Shown here piece after piece: positions 29,207-39,793 of a stretch of DNA of 64,000 nucleotides. Every line of letters starts with the position of its first letter. Positions within the stretch are counted from its first letter, which is position 1. The DNA lies in NCBI RefSeq assembly GCF_000715015.1, contig NZ_JMIW01000001.1:434001-498000 (forward strand), in the 5' to 3' direction. The translations under genes were made by a program, and so were the position numbers. Source of the stretch: Erythrobacter longus. GTDB lineage: Bacteria > Pseudomonadota > Alphaproteobacteria > Sphingomonadales > Sphingomonadaceae. A model generated the notes under the pieces. The model made no database searches. It was not told the origin of the DNA and worked only from the letters and a program-made list of their open reading frames with translations.

Positions 29207-29500
29207 TCAGCGCGGCGATGTGACCGATGCAGGTGGCTTTGGCAAAATGTCGAGGTCACTCGCGCTCACCCAGCCATACTCGAAATTAAGCACGAACAGG
29301 CTCGTCAGCACAATCGCGATCACGGTTGCGCGGATAAGAAGCTTGCCCGGTTTGAATGTCGCTGGTGCGCTTTCGGCTTGTCCGGGAACCATGGCCTCTC
29401 CCGCTTCCTCAGCCGTGCGCACGCCAAAGGGAAGCATGATGAACGCGCTCATCACCCAAATCAGGAAATAGACCGCAAGGATGGATGTCCACTGCATCAA
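29207..29500 (-). CDS. DUF1467 family membrane protein
   Basis: A 97-residue protein with two membrane helices. The conserved opening MQWTSILAVYFLIWVMSAF and the following LPFGVRTAEEAGEAMVPGQAESAP match DUF1467, which in alphaproteobacteria often lies at the end of the nuo-birA-coaX-rnj run, as here. The function is unknown. It overlaps the rnj stop by 4 bp, so translation is coupled. A second Met at position 2 makes the exact start uncertain by one codon. Confidence 0.88.
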   Translation of the reverse strand: MMQWTSILAVYFLIWVMSAFIMLPFGVRTAEEAGEAMVPGQAESAPATFKPGKLLIRATVIAIVLTSLFVLNFEYGWVSASDLDILPKPPASVTSPR

Positions 29501-31179
29501 TCTGCGTCCTTCTTAAGTCCGGGCATAAGCACGCGCACTTGCGGATTCTTGCCAGACCAGCGGCGTGCCGCGCGCCGGGCAGCAAGGCGCGCTGCCTCAT
29601 GAACGGCGCTTGGATCGCTTGCATCGCGGCCTTTCAGCCTGCCGATGGCCTTGAGGATATCCTCACGCGTTTCCTCAACAAAATCGGGCAAGTCCTCATC
29701 AAGCGGAAGCCCGATTGCCTCGATCAAGGGAGCTTCACCGCGGGCAAGAACGACGATCACCAACCCTTCAAACGACACCCGGCGGCGCGTGTTAACTGCA
29801 TCGCCGTCGGCTGGTGAAATGATGTCTCCATCAAGCACAAGGCGACCATTGCGCACTTGCGCGATTCTACCTGGCTTACCGGGGGCAAGGCGCACGATAT
29901 CGCCATTGGATTGCACCACATTGTTGGGAATGCCGGATGACTTTCCAAGCCGCGCCTGCTCCTGCATATGGCGCATCTCGCCATGCACAGGGACCAGAAT
30001 GTCAGGCGTCAGCCAGCTGTAAAGCGCTTCCAGTTCGGGGCGTCCCGGGTGGCCAGAGACGTGGATGAAACTTTGCCGATCGGTGATCATTTCAATCCCG
30101 CGCGCGGCCAATTGGTTCTGCATCTTGCCAACCGAAATCTCATTACCGGGGATGAGCCGCGATGAAAACAGCACCACATCGCCAGAGACCAGTTCAAGCG
30201 GATGATTTTCATCAGCGATCCGCGCAAGCGCTGCGCGAGGTTCACCCTGCCCGCCGGTTGCCAGGATCATAACATCACCGCGCGGCAAACGCATGGCGGT
30301 GTCGAAATCCACAGGTGTCGGGAAGTCTTCGAGATAGCCATTGTCCTGCGCGACCTCGAGAATTCGGTCGATTGAGCGGCCAGCCACGCACACTTGGCGA
30401 CCTGTTTCGCGCGCGACCTCTCCCAAGGTATGGAGCCGCGCGACGTTGCTCGCAAAGGTGGTAACGAGGACGCGCTTGCCTTTGTGCTTGGCAACCTCTT
30501 CCATAAGACCCTTGTGAACCGCGCCTTCAGAACCCGATGGGTTGGGATTAAAAACATTGGTGCTGTCACAAACCAGCGCCAATACGCCTTCATCGCCAAT
30601 CGCGCGAAGCTCTTCTTCGGTGGTGGGCTCGCCAATGATGGGATCTTCGTCGAGTTTCCAATCCCCTGTGTGGAAAACGCGGCCATAAGGCGTGTCGATC
30701 AGGAGCGCATTGCCCTCTGCGATGGAGTGAGCAAGCGGCAGGTAGGTGACATTAAACGGGCCGATGTCGATCTGGCCGTGGTCTTCCTCAATGATATTGA
30801 GTTCAACCTTGCCCAAGAGCCCCGCTTCTTCGAGCTTTCGCGCAACAAGGTCGGCTGTAAACGGCGTTGCATAAAGCGGTACGCCAAGCTCGCCCGCGAA
30901 GTAGGGCACAGCGCCAATATGGTCTTCATGCGCATGGGTCAGGACGATGCCAAGCAAATCCTTGGTCCGCTCTTCGATAAAATCGAGATCGGCAAAGACG
31001 AGGTCAACGCCCGGGTATTCTCCTCCCGAAAAGGTCATGCCCAAATCGACCATCAGCCATTTGCCGTCGCACCCGTACAGGTTGACGTTCATGCCAATCT
31101 CGCCCGAGCCGCCAAGGGCCAGGAAAAGCAGTTCTTGCTCTGGTTTATAATTTTTATTCACGAGCTTGTTGTTGTTCAA
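29497..31179 (-). CDS. rnj: Ribonuclease J
   Basis: A 560-residue metallo-beta-lactamase/beta-CASP nuclease with both endo- and 5'-3' exonuclease activity in mRNA and rRNA processing. The zinc-binding motif HAHEDH is at 82-87 after LGGSGEIGMNVNLYG; HTGDWKLDEDP, CDSTNV, ATGGQGEP, FIHVSGHPGR and PVHGEMRH follow. The reported start is TTG 31179; a GTG seven codons in (near 31161) is a credible alternative because the GAGGA next to the TTG is too close to serve it. It follows coaX by 17 bp. Confidence 0.94.
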   Translation of the reverse strand: MNNNKLVNKNYKPEQELLFLALGGSGEIGMNVNLYGCDGKWLMVDLGMTFSGGEYPGVDLVFADLDFIEERTKDLLGIVLTHAHEDHIGAVPYFAGELGVPLYATPFTADLVARKLEEAGLLGKVELNIIEEDHGQIDIGPFNVTYLPLAHSIAEGNALLIDTPYGRVFHTGDWKLDEDPIIGEPTTEEELRAIGDEGVLALVCDSTNVFNPNPSGSEGAVHKGLMEEVAKHKGKRVLVTTFASNVARLHTLGEVARETGRQVCVAGRSIDRILEVAQDNGYLEDFPTPVDFDTAMRLPRGDVMILATGGQGEPRAALARIADENHPLELVSGDVVLFSSRLIPGNEISVGKMQNQLAARGIEMITDRQSFIHVSGHPGRPELEALYSWLTPDILVPVHGEMRHMQEQARLGKSSGIPNNVVQSNGDIVRLAPGKPGRIAQVRNGRLVLDGDIISPADGDAVNTRRRVSFEGLVIVVLARGEAPLIEAIGLPLDEDLPDFVEETREDILKAIGRLKGRDASDPSAVHEAARLAARRAARRWSGKNPQVRVLMPGLKKDAD

Positions 31180-31196
31180 TCCTCAAGGTCTGACAG

Positions 31197-31994
31197 TCAG
31201 GCGGCGGCCAGTTTGGCCAAAATCGCGAGCCCTTCAATCGTCAGATCGGTGTCTACTTCGTCAAATATCTGTGTCGCATCATCGAACAGAACCGCAAGCC
31301 CGCCGGTTGCCACCACTTTGGTCGGGCGTCCGATTTCGGCCTTCATCTTCTCAACGATGCCTTCCATCATAGCGACATAGCCCCAGAACACGCCAATGAG
31401 CATTTGGTCTTCGGTGTTGCGTCCAATGACACTGTCATTTTCTGGTGCGCGGATAGCGATGCGCGGCAGCTTTGCAGTTTTGCCCACTAATGCGTCGAGC
31501 GACAAATTGATCCCGGGCGCGATGGATCCACCTTTGTAAGTGCCGTTGAAATCGATAGCCTCAAACTTCGTTGCGGTGCCAAAATCAATGCAGATAAGGT
31601 CGCCGCCATATTTATGGTGCGCGGCCAGGATATTGAGAGCGCGGTCCGCGCCCAAAGAGCTTGGCTGATCAACGTCCGCCACAAATGGCCAGGACGCCTT
31701 GCCCTCGCCCGCTCTCAAAGGTGTGACGCCAAAGTATTTTTGACAAAGGACGGTCAGATTGTGATCGGCACGCGGCACAACCGAGGCGTAGATTATCCCC
31801 GTAATGTCTTCGCGCGCGACGCCCTCAATCGTCAGGAGTTGCAGCAGCCAGACGGCATATTCATCGCCCGTACGCCTTGGATCGGTCGCAATGCGCCAGC
31901 GCGCACGCGGAGGCGTGACAAAACCGCCCTGCCCATCTGGCTCAAACAGAGCAAAGACAACATTGGTGTTTCCGACATCAGCCGCGAGCAGCAT
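31197..31994 (-). CDS. coaX: Type III pantothenate kinase
   Basis: A 265-residue ASKHA-fold kinase for the first step of CoA synthesis. Visible motifs are [13 protein letters not shown] (phosphate 1 loop), the [16 protein letters not shown] segment with its Asp, [13 protein letters not shown] and [23 protein letters not shown]. Type III kinases need a monovalent cation and are not feedback-inhibited by CoA. It lies 11 bp after birA and 17 bp before rnj. Confidence 0.96.
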   Translation of the reverse strand: MLLAADVGNTNVVFALFEPDGQGGFVTPPRARWRIATDPRRTGDEYAVWLLQLLTIEGVAREDITGIIYASVVPRADHNLTVLCQKYFGVTPLRAGEGKASWPFVADVDQPSSLGADRALNILAAHHKYGGDLICIDFGTATKFEAIDFNGTYKGGSIAPGINLSLDALVGKTAKLPRIAIRAPENDSVIGRNTEDQMLIGVFWGYVAMMEGIVEKMKAEIGRPTKVVATGGLAVLFDDATQIFDEVDTDLTIEGLAILAKLAAA

Positions 31995-32005
31995 CGGGTA
32001 CTCCT

Positions 32006-32731
32006 TTAAGTAACATCACCGGCTCGAATGACACGTTCAGAGCCATCCGCCAAGCGTAGCCGCAATGCGCCGTCACTTTCTTCCAGACCTGCGAAGGTTC
32101 CAGAGAGGGTGGTGCCGTCGGTGTCGTGCACTGTCACGCTTGATCCGCTGGCATGTATCGAGCGTTCAAGAAACTGCGAAAGCAGCGGGGTGAGGCCATC
32201 CTCTCGCCACTGTTGGAGCCAATGTGCAAAGCTCGCCACGAGAGTTTCGGTAAAGCTCGATGGCTCGACCGGTCCAGCAATATCCGAAAGCGCCGAAGTC
32301 TTGCGATCAGGCAAATCGGGAGCTTTCGCAAGATTGACGCCAATCCCCACGACGATGTTCTGGCCCACCATTTCGAGCAGGATCCCGGACAGCTTCCCCC
32401 CATCCAGAAGGACGTCATTGGGCCATTTGAGGCGCAGTTTGCTTGCATCCGGCAAGGCGCTCGCTGCCGCATCGTAAACCGCCATTGCCGCAACAAAGCT
32501 TAGAGAAGCTGGAGGCGGATCGCCTGCGTTCAGGTTAACGACGCACGACCCCATAAAGTTGCCGGAACCATCAAACCACTTGCGGCCCTGACGCCCTTTG
32601 CCAGCGGTCTGGCGCTTGGCAAGGAGCCAATCGCCTTCCACTGGTTTCGCGTCCGAACGAAGTGCGCCTGCAAGGTCCGCGTTAGTCGAGCCGGTTTCTT
32701 GGACGACTTTGACTGATGGATGGCGGATCAA
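32006..32731 (-). CDS. birA: Biotin--[acetyl-CoA-carboxylase] ligase
   Basis: A 241-residue monofunctional biotin protein ligase without the N-terminal DNA-binding domain of E. coli BirA. The signature GKGRQGRKW is at about 49-57, and [19 protein letters not shown] and VGIGVNL follow. It attaches biotin to the carboxyl carrier protein. Translation starts at TTG overlapping the nuoN stop (TTGA), so it is coupled to the complex I operon. It is cytosolic. Confidence 0.94.
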   Translation of the reverse strand: MIRHPSVKVVQETGSTNADLAGALRSDAKPVEGDWLLAKRQTAGKGRQGRKWFDGSGNFMGSCVVNLNAGDPPPASLSFVAAMAVYDAAASALPDASKLRLKWPNDVLLDGGKLSGILLEMVGQNIVVGIGVNLAKAPDLPDRKTSALSDIAGPVEPSSFTETLVASFAHWLQQWREDGLTPLLSQFLERSIHASGSSVTVHDTDGTTLSGTFAGLEESDGALRLRLADGSERVIRAGDVT

Positions 32732-34209
32732 ATTGCCAAAAACAGCGAGGACGCAGCCTTATTGGTGAGGTCGGTGAGCGATCCGGTGAGCAGATAACCA
32801 AGCGGCGATACGATCACAGCGCAAATGCCCAAAAGCACCCAATGCGAAGTCTCGGCTTTCCCGGTGGCAACGCCTGCGGGTTCATCGAAGAACATGACCT
32901 TCACGAACTTGATGTAGTAGAACGCACCGATAACGCTTGCTGCAATGGCGATAGCTGCGAAGACCACAAGGTCAGCGTCCACCACGGCCTGGAACACCAC
33001 AAACTTGCTGTAGAAGCCCAGCAACGGAGGAATGCCCGCAAGGCTGAACATGAATACAAGCAACGCCCATGCGATTGCGGGACGGGTCACAGCAAGCCCA
33101 GCAATATCGCCGAAGGTCTCAAACAGATTGCCATCTTCGCCGCGCAGCAACAGCAATGCGGTAAAGCTGCCGAGGCTCATCACGACATAGATGAAAAGGT
33201 ACACCAGCATCGAACTTGCACCAGCGGGCGTCGCAACAGCCAGACCCAGCAGGATAAAGCCGACGTTGTTGATCGAGGAATAGGCGAGAAGACGCTTCAG
33301 ATTGTCCTGACCAATCGCTCCCAGCGCGCCGAACACGATGGAGGCCAAAGCGGTGAACATCACGATTTGCTGCCACGCCTGAACTTGCCCGCCAAACACT
33401 TCGAACACCACGCGCGCGGTGAGCGCTACGGCTGCGACTTTGGGAGCCGTCGCAAAGAACAGCGTCACCGGTGTTGGCGCGCCTTCGTAAACATCCGGCG
33501 TCCACATATGGAACGGCACGGCGGAAATCTTGAAGGCAAGGCCTGCCATCACAAAGATGAGGCCGAACAGTTGTCCTGTCGAAAGCTCGCCTTCGAGCCC
33601 TGCGCGAACGCTGGCGAAGTCGGTTCCGCCGGTAAAACCGTAGAGCAGGCTCATCCCGTAAAGCAGGATGCCTGAGGCAAGCGCGCCGAGGACGAAGTAC
33701 TTAAGCCCCGCTTCGGTTGAACGCTCATCCTTGCGCAGGATTGCGGCCAGCACATAGGCGGCGAGCGAGTTCAATTCGAGGCCCATGTATAGCGTCATAA
33801 AGTCGCTTGCCGAGACCATGATGCTCATGCCCACGGTCGCGAACAGGATCAGGACGGGGTATTCAGCGCGCAGCCCGCGCTCGCTCGATGCGGCGGGACC
33901 GTTGAAAAAGGCTGGCGCGACAACAAGCGCACCGATCCCTGCAAGATAGATCAAGGCCTTTGAGAAAAGCGCAAAGCTATCGACTTTGAGAAGCGTGCCG
34001 AACGCATAGCTGTCAGGGCCATCGACCCCGAGGTGGAGCCCGGGGATCGTGAACAGCCCCGCCACAAACAGCGCACTGGCAGCAACAATTGTCACAGCGC
34101 GAGCGGCCTTGTCGCCGACCCATGCAGCAACCAGCAACAGGACAAGGCCCGTGCCGATAAGGATCAGCTCTGGCGTGATGAGGGCGAAGGATGATGGGAA
34201 ATCAAGCAT
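32728..34209 (-). CDS. nuoN: NADH-quinone oxidoreductase subunit N
   Basis: A 493-residue antiporter-like proton-pumping subunit of complex I with about 14 membrane helices. The family motifs are visible, including the helix with LKYFVLGALASGILLYG, the conserved FKISAVPFHMWTPDVYEGAPTPVT and the following AVALTARVVFEVF and LKRLLAYSSINNVGF. It overlaps nuoM by one base (TGATG) and birA by four. Confidence 0.97.
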   Translation of the reverse strand: MLDFPSSFALITPELILIGTGLVLLLVAAWVGDKAARAVTIVAASALFVAGLFTIPGLHLGVDGPDSYAFGTLLKVDSFALFSKALIYLAGIGALVVAPAFFNGPAASSERGLRAEYPVLILFATVGMSIMVSASDFMTLYMGLELNSLAAYVLAAILRKDERSTEAGLKYFVLGALASGILLYGMSLLYGFTGGTDFASVRAGLEGELSTGQLFGLIFVMAGLAFKISAVPFHMWTPDVYEGAPTPVTLFFATAPKVAAVALTARVVFEVFGGQVQAWQQIVMFTALASIVFGALGAIGQDNLKRLLAYSSINNVGFILLGLAVATPAGASSMLVYLFIYVVMSLGSFTALLLLRGEDGNLFETFGDIAGLAVTRPAIAWALLVFMFSLAGIPPLLGFYSKFVVFQAVVDADLVVFAAIAIAASVIGAFYYIKFVKVMFFDEPAGVATGKAETSHWVLLGICAVIVSPLGYLLTGSLTDLTNKAASSLFLAI

Positions 34210-35762
34210 CAGTGTTGGCCCTCCCCGTCATGGCCCTCGAACTCCATGGCATTGGCCGCCTCCGAGAGTGGCTCACCGCTCGCAAGCGCAGCGTCGCTGG
34301 CAGGAGCAGCAGCGGCAAGTTGCGCATCAAGCGCGGCAATATCGGCGCGCATTGGGGCAAGGAAGCTCTCCGGATAGACGCCCATCCACAGGACTACGGC
34401 AGCAATCGGGGTCATCATAATCCATTCGCGCGCGGTGATGTCTTTCATTGCGGCGGCATCAGCGTTCTTCTGATCGCCGAAGGCCACGCGGCGGTAGAGG
34501 TAGAGCATGTAAGCTGCGCCCAGGATGATGCCGGTGGTGCTGACCAGCGCCACGAGGCTGGAAGTTTGGTAGATGCCTGCAAGCGACAGGAATTCGCCCA
34601 CAAATCCGCTGGTGCCCGGAAGGCCGATTGAGGCCATGGTGAAGAGCAGGAAAAACAGCGCGTAATACGGCATGTTGATGCTGAGCCCGCCGTAGCGTTC
34701 AATCTCACGAGTATGGAGCCGGTCGTAGATGACGCCCACACACAGGAAGAGCGCGCCTGAAACAAGGCCGTGCGAAAGCATGACGATCATCGCGCCCTCA
34801 AGCCCCTGCACGTTGAATGCGAACAGGCCCACGGTCACAATCGCCATGTGAGCAACCGATGAGTAAGCGATAAGCTTCTTCATATCCGCCTGAACCAGCG
34901 CGACGAGAGAGGTGTAGATCACAGCGATCATCGACAGGATGAAGACGAACCACGCAAAGTCCGCGCTCGCCTCCGGGAACATCGGCAGGCTGAAGCGGAT
35001 AAAGCCGTATCCGCCCAGTTTCAGCAGAACACCCGCAAGGATCACAGACCCCGCAGTCGGAGCCTGAACGTGCGCGTCGGGAAGCCAGGTGTGGAAGGGC
35101 CACATCGGGACCTTCACCGCAAAGCTCGCAAAGAACGCCAGCCATAGCCACGTTTGTGCCCCACCGGGGAAGTCGTATTGCATCAGCGTCGGAATGTCCG
35201 AGGTGCCCGCCTCGCTCACCATCCAGAACATCGCGATCAGCATCAGAACAGAGCCGATCAGCGTGTAGAGGAAGAATTTATACGAGGCGTAGATGCGGTT
35301 ATCCCCGCCCCATACGCCGATGATAAGATACATCGGGATAAGGCCCGCTTCAAAGAAGATGTAGAACAGGAACAAATCCTGCGCCGCAAACGTCCCGATC
35401 ATCAGCACTTCCATAAACAGGAAGGCCGCCATGTATTCGCCGATGCGCTTTTTGATCGAATCCCAGCTGGCGAGAATGCAAATTGGCATCAGGAAGACGC
35501 TGAGCATGATGAGCATCAGCGCGATGCCGTCGATGCCGAGAGCATAAGAGAAGCCCGCGACTAGCTCATACTTTTCCTGAAACTGCCACTGCGCGCCGCC
35601 AATGTCGTAATTTGCCCAGAGCATGACGCCCAAACCAAAGGTCACAAGCGTTGCGCCCAATGCGATCACTCGCGAGGCTTGCCCGGCGAACAGACATGCG
35701 ATGGCTGCCGCTAACGGCACCAACATCATCGTGGTGAGGATGGGAAAGTCCATTACGCTCAA
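34209..35762 (-). CDS. nuoM: NADH-quinone oxidoreductase subunit M
   Basis: A 517-residue antiporter-like complex I subunit with about 14 membrane helices. Motifs include FEAGLIPMYLIIGVWGG, KVPMWPFHTWLPDAHVQAPTAGSVILAGVLLKLGGYG and MKKLIAYSSVAHM, with the conserved Lys/Glu of the proton path. An Ala/acidic tail ends with GHDGEGQH. It starts 6 bp after nuoL and touches nuoN. Confidence 0.97.
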   Translation of the reverse strand: MSVMDFPILTTMMLVPLAAAIACLFAGQASRVIALGATLVTFGLGVMLWANYDIGGAQWQFQEKYELVAGFSYALGIDGIALMLIMLSVFLMPICILASWDSIKKRIGEYMAAFLFMEVLMIGTFAAQDLFLFYIFFEAGLIPMYLIIGVWGGDNRIYASYKFFLYTLIGSVLMLIAMFWMVSEAGTSDIPTLMQYDFPGGAQTWLWLAFFASFAVKVPMWPFHTWLPDAHVQAPTAGSVILAGVLLKLGGYGFIRFSLPMFPEASADFAWFVFILSMIAVIYTSLVALVQADMKKLIAYSSVAHMAIVTVGLFAFNVQGLEGAMIVMLSHGLVSGALFLCVGVIYDRLHTREIERYGGLSINMPYYALFFLLFTMASIGLPGTSGFVGEFLSLAGIYQTSSLVALVSTTGIILGAAYMLYLYRRVAFGDQKNADAAAMKDITAREWIMMTPIAAVVLWMGVYPESFLAPMRADIAALDAQLAAAAPASDAALASGEPLSEAANAMEFEGHDGEGQH

Positions 35763-35768
35763 AGACCC

Positions 35769-37763
35769 CTAGAGCAGCACATAAGTGACAGCGGCGATCA
35801 GCCCGAGAAGCATGATCAGCGCATAGGTGTAGAGATAGCCCGACTGGATCGTCTTGGCCGCGACCGAACCGCGCTGAACCACAGCAGCGATGCCGTTTGG
35901 TCCAAAGCGGTCAATCACGCCGATATCGCCCAGTTTCCAGAACTGGCGGCCAAGCCAGAAGGCAGGCTTCACGAAGATCGCGTCATAGAGCTCGTCGAAA
36001 TACCATTTGCGGAACACGAAGTTGTGCAGCCAGCCAAAGGTGCCCACGAACTTCGCAGGAATGTCAGGCTTCGCGATGTAGGCGATGTACGCTCCGATAA
36101 AGCCCAGCACCATGACCACAAAGGCCGAATACTTCACCCAATAGGGCACTTCATGAAGCGCGTGGATGAGGTTTTCGTTGTAGAAGATCGAGCCTGCCCA
36201 GAAGCTTGCATCATCAATGAAGCTCGGCGCGAACACCTGGCCAGCCAGAACCGCGCCCGTAGACAGCACCACAAGCGGGATAAGCATCGCAATCGGGCTC
36301 TCATGCGGGTGATAGCCGCCGGTTGTGTCCTCGCCTGCTTCCTCGGGTGTCTTGTGGACGGTGTGCTGAATATGCTCACTCTCGATCCAGCGGGGCTTAC
36401 CCCAGAAGGTGAGGAACATCAGACGCCAGCTGTAGAAACTGGTGAGGAGAGCTGCCGTCACACCTGCCCAGAAGGCAATCGTCGAAGTGGTGGTGCCACG
36501 CGCGAAGGCCGCCTCGAGGATCGCGTCCTTCGACCAGAAGCCAGCGAAACCTGCACCGAGGTGATAAACACCCAGCCCCGTGATCGCGAGCGTGCCCAAC
36601 AGCATTGCGACAAAGGTAATCGGGATCGCTTTTCTGAGACCGCCATAATAGCGCATGTCCTGCTCATGGTGCATCGCATGGATGACCGAGCCTGCCCCCA
36701 AGAACAGCAGCGCCTTGAAGAAAGCGTGCGTAAACAGGTGGAACATCGCAACGCCGTATGCGCCAATGCCGGCTGCAAAGAACATGTAACCCAGCTGCGA
36801 ACAGGTTGAGTAAGCGATAACCCGCTTGATGTCCCACTGCGTTGTACCGATGGTCGCTGCGAAGAAGCACGTTGCCGCGCCCACGATAGTCACGATCATC
36901 AAAGCAGTCGGAGCCGCTTCGAACATTGGCGAGAGACGGCAGACCATAAACACGCCCGCTGTCACCATGGTCGCTGCGTGGATGAGAGCGGACACAGGCG
37001 TCGGTCCCTCCATCGCGTCAGGAAGCCATGTGTGGAGACCCAATTGCGCCGACTTACCCATCGCCCCGATGAAGAGTAGGAAACACAGAATATCCATCGT
37101 CGGCAAACGCATGCCGAGGAAGCCGATGGTCGATCCGCTCATGCCAGCAGAGGCGGCCAATATCTCTGGAATAGAGGTCGTCTGGAACACCAGGAACGTG
37201 CCGAAGATACCGAGCATAAAGCCAAGATCGCCTACGCGGTTGACCACGAAGGCCTTGATCGCAGCAGCGCCCGCAGACGGCTTTTTGAACCAGAACCCGA
37301 TGAGCAGGTACGAGGCAAGCCCCACCCCTTCCCAACCGAAGAACATCTGAACGAGGTTATCGGCGGTCACCAGCATCAGCATGGCGAAGGTGAAGAGCGA
37401 GAGATATGCGAAGAAGCGCGGTTGATCCGGGTCTTCCTCCATATAGCCCCAGCTATACAGGTGGACGAGCGCGGAAACCGAGTTGATCACCACCAGCATC
37501 ACAGCTGTGAGAGCATCAACCCGCAAAGCCCAGTCGAAGGTCAAATCACCCGACTGCACCCATTGCAGCACGGGCACGACCTCGGCAGTATGCGTGCCGG
37601 TCAGAAACCCGATGAAAATCGGCCAGCTCAAGGCAGCCGACAGGAACAGACCGCCGGTCGTAATCGACTTGGCAATCGTATTGCCCAGCATCCGGTTGCC
37701 CAGCCCTGCAATAATCGCCGCGACCAGAGGCGCGAAGACGATCAATAGGATTTGCGTTTCCAT
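35769..37763 (-). CDS. nuoL: NADH-quinone oxidoreductase subunit L
   Basis: A 664-residue antiporter-like subunit at the distal end of the complex I membrane arm. It contains [73 protein letters not shown] and the long C-terminal lateral helix region ending in a membrane anchor ([13 protein letters not shown]). Length is usual. It lies 8 bp after nuoK. Confidence 0.97.
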   Translation of the reverse strand: METQILLIVFAPLVAAIIAGLGNRMLGNTIAKSITTGGLFLSAALSWPIFIGFLTGTHTAEVVPVLQWVQSGDLTFDWALRVDALTAVMLVVINSVSALVHLYSWGYMEEDPDQPRFFAYLSLFTFAMLMLVTADNLVQMFFGWEGVGLASYLLIGFWFKKPSAGAAAIKAFVVNRVGDLGFMLGIFGTFLVFQTTSIPEILAASAGMSGSTIGFLGMRLPTMDILCFLLFIGAMGKSAQLGLHTWLPDAMEGPTPVSALIHAATMVTAGVFMVCRLSPMFEAAPTALMIVTIVGAATCFFAATIGTTQWDIKRVIAYSTCSQLGYMFFAAGIGAYGVAMFHLFTHAFFKALLFLGAGSVIHAMHHEQDMRYYGGLRKAIPITFVAMLLGTLAITGLGVYHLGAGFAGFWSKDAILEAAFARGTTTSTIAFWAGVTAALLTSFYSWRLMFLTFWGKPRWIESEHIQHTVHKTPEEAGEDTTGGYHPHESPIAMLIPLVVLSTGAVLAGQVFAPSFIDDASFWAGSIFYNENLIHALHEVPYWVKYSAFVVMVLGFIGAYIAYIAKPDIPAKFVGTFGWLHNFVFRKWYFDELYDAIFVKPAFWLGRQFWKLGDIGVIDRFGPNGIAAVVQRGSVAAKTIQSGYLYTYALIMLLGLIAAVTYVLL

Positions 37764-37771
37764 GGCGGCGC

Positions 37772-38083
37772 TTATCCCTTCATCCGGTTGACATCATCGA
37801 CCGCAATCGTTCCGCGGCCGCGATAGTAGATGACGAGAATGGCAAGCCCGATCGCTGCTTCTGCTGCCGCAACGGTCAGAACCATCATGGCAAAAACCTG
37901 TCCCACCAGATCGCCCATGAAGGCGCTGAACGCGACAAGGTTGATGTTCACGGCGAGCAGGATCAGCTCCACCGCCATCAGGATGACAATCACATTCTTC
38001 CGGTTGAGGAAGATGCCCAGCACGCCCAGCACGAAAAGGATCGCGCCCACGACTAGGTAGTGTTCAACGCCCACGGGTCCCAT
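37772..38083 (-). CDS. nuoK: NADH-quinone oxidoreductase subunit K
   Basis: A 103-residue complex I subunit with three membrane helices. Motifs are [42 protein letters not shown] with the conserved membrane Glu, and [14 protein letters not shown] with the second Glu. It overlaps the nuoJ stop by one base. Confidence 0.97.
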   Translation of the reverse strand: MGPVGVEHYLVVGAILFVLGVLGIFLNRKNVIVILMAVELILLAVNINLVAFSAFMGDLVGQVFAMMVLTVAAAEAAIGLAILVIYYRGRGTIAVDDVNRMKG

Positions 38084-38706
38084 TAGAGTTCGACCCCTTT
38101 GCCAATGTCTGGATTTTTCATAACCGTCGCCTCTTCCGGGCGGCGTGCAATTTGTTTGCCGATGTCTTGCTGTGCGCGGCTTCCTGGAGGCGGCGGCTGG
38201 AACGTCAGCACAATCGCGCCAATCATCGCCACCAGCAGGATGATGCCAGCGATTTCGAACAGCAGAATATAACGGCCATAAAGCAGCGCGCCGATAGCCT
38301 CGATATTAGAGACACTGGCGCTCGCAGCGGCGGTTCCATCGGGCGTGCCAAGTTCAATCCCGCCAGCACCATAAGCGCCCAGCCCAAGGCCAAGCTCAGC
38401 GAGAAGGATCAGCGCAATCGCAATCCCCAGCGGAAAGTTCCTGATAAACCCGGCCCGCATCGCCGCAAAGTCGATGTCGAGCATCATCACCACGAACAAG
38501 AACAACACTGCGACCGCGCCCACGTATACAATGACGAGCAGCATCGCGATGAACTCTGCCCCCACCAGCACCATCAAGCCCGCCGCATTGAAGAACGACA
38601 GGATGAGCCACAGTACGGAGTGCACAGGGTTCCGCGACATGATCACCATGACCGCGCTGGCCACGACAAGCGTCGCAAAGAGATAAAAGGCGAGTGTCTG
38701 AATCAT
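38083..38706 (-). CDS. nuoJ: NADH-quinone oxidoreductase subunit J
   Basis: A 207-residue complex I subunit with five membrane helices. [26 protein letters not shown] and [28 protein letters not shown] are characteristic, the latter containing the conserved pi-bulge helix. The tail after residue 165 is a polar cytoplasmic extension. It lies 44 bp after nuoI. Confidence 0.96.
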   Translation of the reverse strand: MIQTLAFYLFATLVVASAVMVIMSRNPVHSVLWLILSFFNAAGLMVLVGAEFIAMLLVIVYVGAVAVLFLFVVMMLDIDFAAMRAGFIRNFPLGIAIALILLAELGLGLGAYGAGGIELGTPDGTAAASASVSNIEAIGALLYGRYILLFEIAGIILLVAMIGAIVLTFQPPPPGSRAQQDIGKQIARRPEEATVMKNPDIGKGVEL

Positions 38707-38750
38707 GATCCCTGTTTTTCCGTCCAGCCCGTCAAGACTTGGCCGCGCCC

Positions 38751-39239
38751 TTAACGATAGGGGGCGTCCGCTTCAAGGTTAGCCGCGATGGCCCGTTCCC
38801 ATTTGTCACCATTTGCGAGCAGTTTTGCCTTGTCATAAAGCAATTCCTCGCGCGTTTCGGTGGCGTATTCGAAGTTTGGCCCCTCGACCACGGCATCCAC
38901 CGGGCAGGCCTCCTGACAAAAGCCGCAGTAAATGCACTTCGTCATATCAATGTCATAGCGCGTGGTGCGGCGGCTGCCGTCTTCGCGCGGCTCGCTCTCG
39001 ATCGTGATCGCCTGAGCCGGGCACACCGCCTCGCACAGCTTACACGCAATGCAGCGTTCCTCGCCGTTCGGATAACGCCGCAGCGCGTGCTCACCACGAA
39101 AACGCGGGCTAAGCGGCGATTTCTCGAACGGATAGTTGATCGTCACCTTGGGCTTGAAGAAATACTTCAAGGTCAGCACGTGTGCTTTCAGGAATTCCCA
39201 AAGGGTGAAGCTCTTAAGGAGCTGTGTTGCGGTGGTCAT
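38751..39239 (-). CDS. nuoI: NADH-quinone oxidoreductase subunit I
   Basis: A 162-residue ferredoxin-like subunit that carries the two [4Fe-4S] clusters N6a and N6b on the way to the quinone site. The two motifs [12 protein letters not shown] and [12 protein letters not shown] are complete. An N-terminal amphipathic stretch ([22 protein letters not shown]) anchors it to the membrane arm. Its start overlaps the preceding exported-protein gene by one base. Confidence 0.98.
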   Translation of the reverse strand: MTTATQLLKSFTLWEFLKAHVLTLKYFFKPKVTINYPFEKSPLSPRFRGEHALRRYPNGEERCIACKLCEAVCPAQAITIESEPREDGSRRTTRYDIDMTKCIYCGFCQEACPVDAVVEGPNFEYATETREELLYDKAKLLANGDKWERAIAANLEADAPYR

Positions 39240-39793
39240 CAGTCAGCCTTAACATTCGTCATTACACAGTCGCCCTGCCAGACAGGCGGATTGCGATCGG
39301 TTGATGTAGTAACTTCTTCGATTTTCAGTCGAAAAGTGATCGTTTGATCAATCTTAAACGAAGTCTCGCCAATTCGCTCGGTTACAGGAAAGCTCGTCAC
39401 GCTTTGAATTTCATAGACTGTATCCGCAATCGTAAATCCGGTTGGGATGTCGTCATCAGATTGGCGTTCCTGAAGGTCGCCAAAACGTCCGGACGAGTTT
39501 TTCATATCAGCCTGAGTGATTTTGGGCTGGCTAATGAGATAGCCTTCGTCGCCCCCTTCAAACACTAACAAGCTCTTGTAGAGCTTTAGGCGCTTCTCAG
39601 AACTCACCAAATGAAATGGGGTCGGGATCATGATGCGAGCAGTTGGGAAGTCAAACGGTGAACCAGCAGCGGCTGCAACCGTTTCGCAATCCACTTGCAT
39701 GAGCGGAAACGAGGGCTTCACGGGTTCCTCTGCGTGTAACGGTTGCTGGCCAAGTATCAGTGCCAGACCGAGCGCCATAGGTCTTAGCTTCAT
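39239..39793 (-). CDS. Exported protein of unknown function between nuoH and nuoI
   Basis: A 184-residue protein with a Sec signal peptide (about 1-21, cleavage near QPLHA-EE). The mature part has no recognised domain; it contains one conserved-looking segment FLQERQ-type polar repeats and two Cys (near residues 36 and 177) that could form a disulfide. It overlaps nuoH by 4 bp (ATGA) and nuoI by 1 bp (TGATG), so it is translationally embedded in the complex I operon. Periplasmic location is inferred. It has no known link to complex I. Confidence 0.75.
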   Translation of the reverse strand: MKLRPMALGLALILGQQPLHAEEPVKPSFPLMQVDCETVAAAAGSPFDFPTARIMIPTPFHLVSSEKRLKLYKSLLVFEGGDEGYLISQPKITQADMKNSSGRFGDLQERQSDDDIPTGFTIADTVYEIQSVTSFPVTERIGETSFKIDQTITFRLKIEEVTTSTDRNPPVWQGDCVMTNVKAD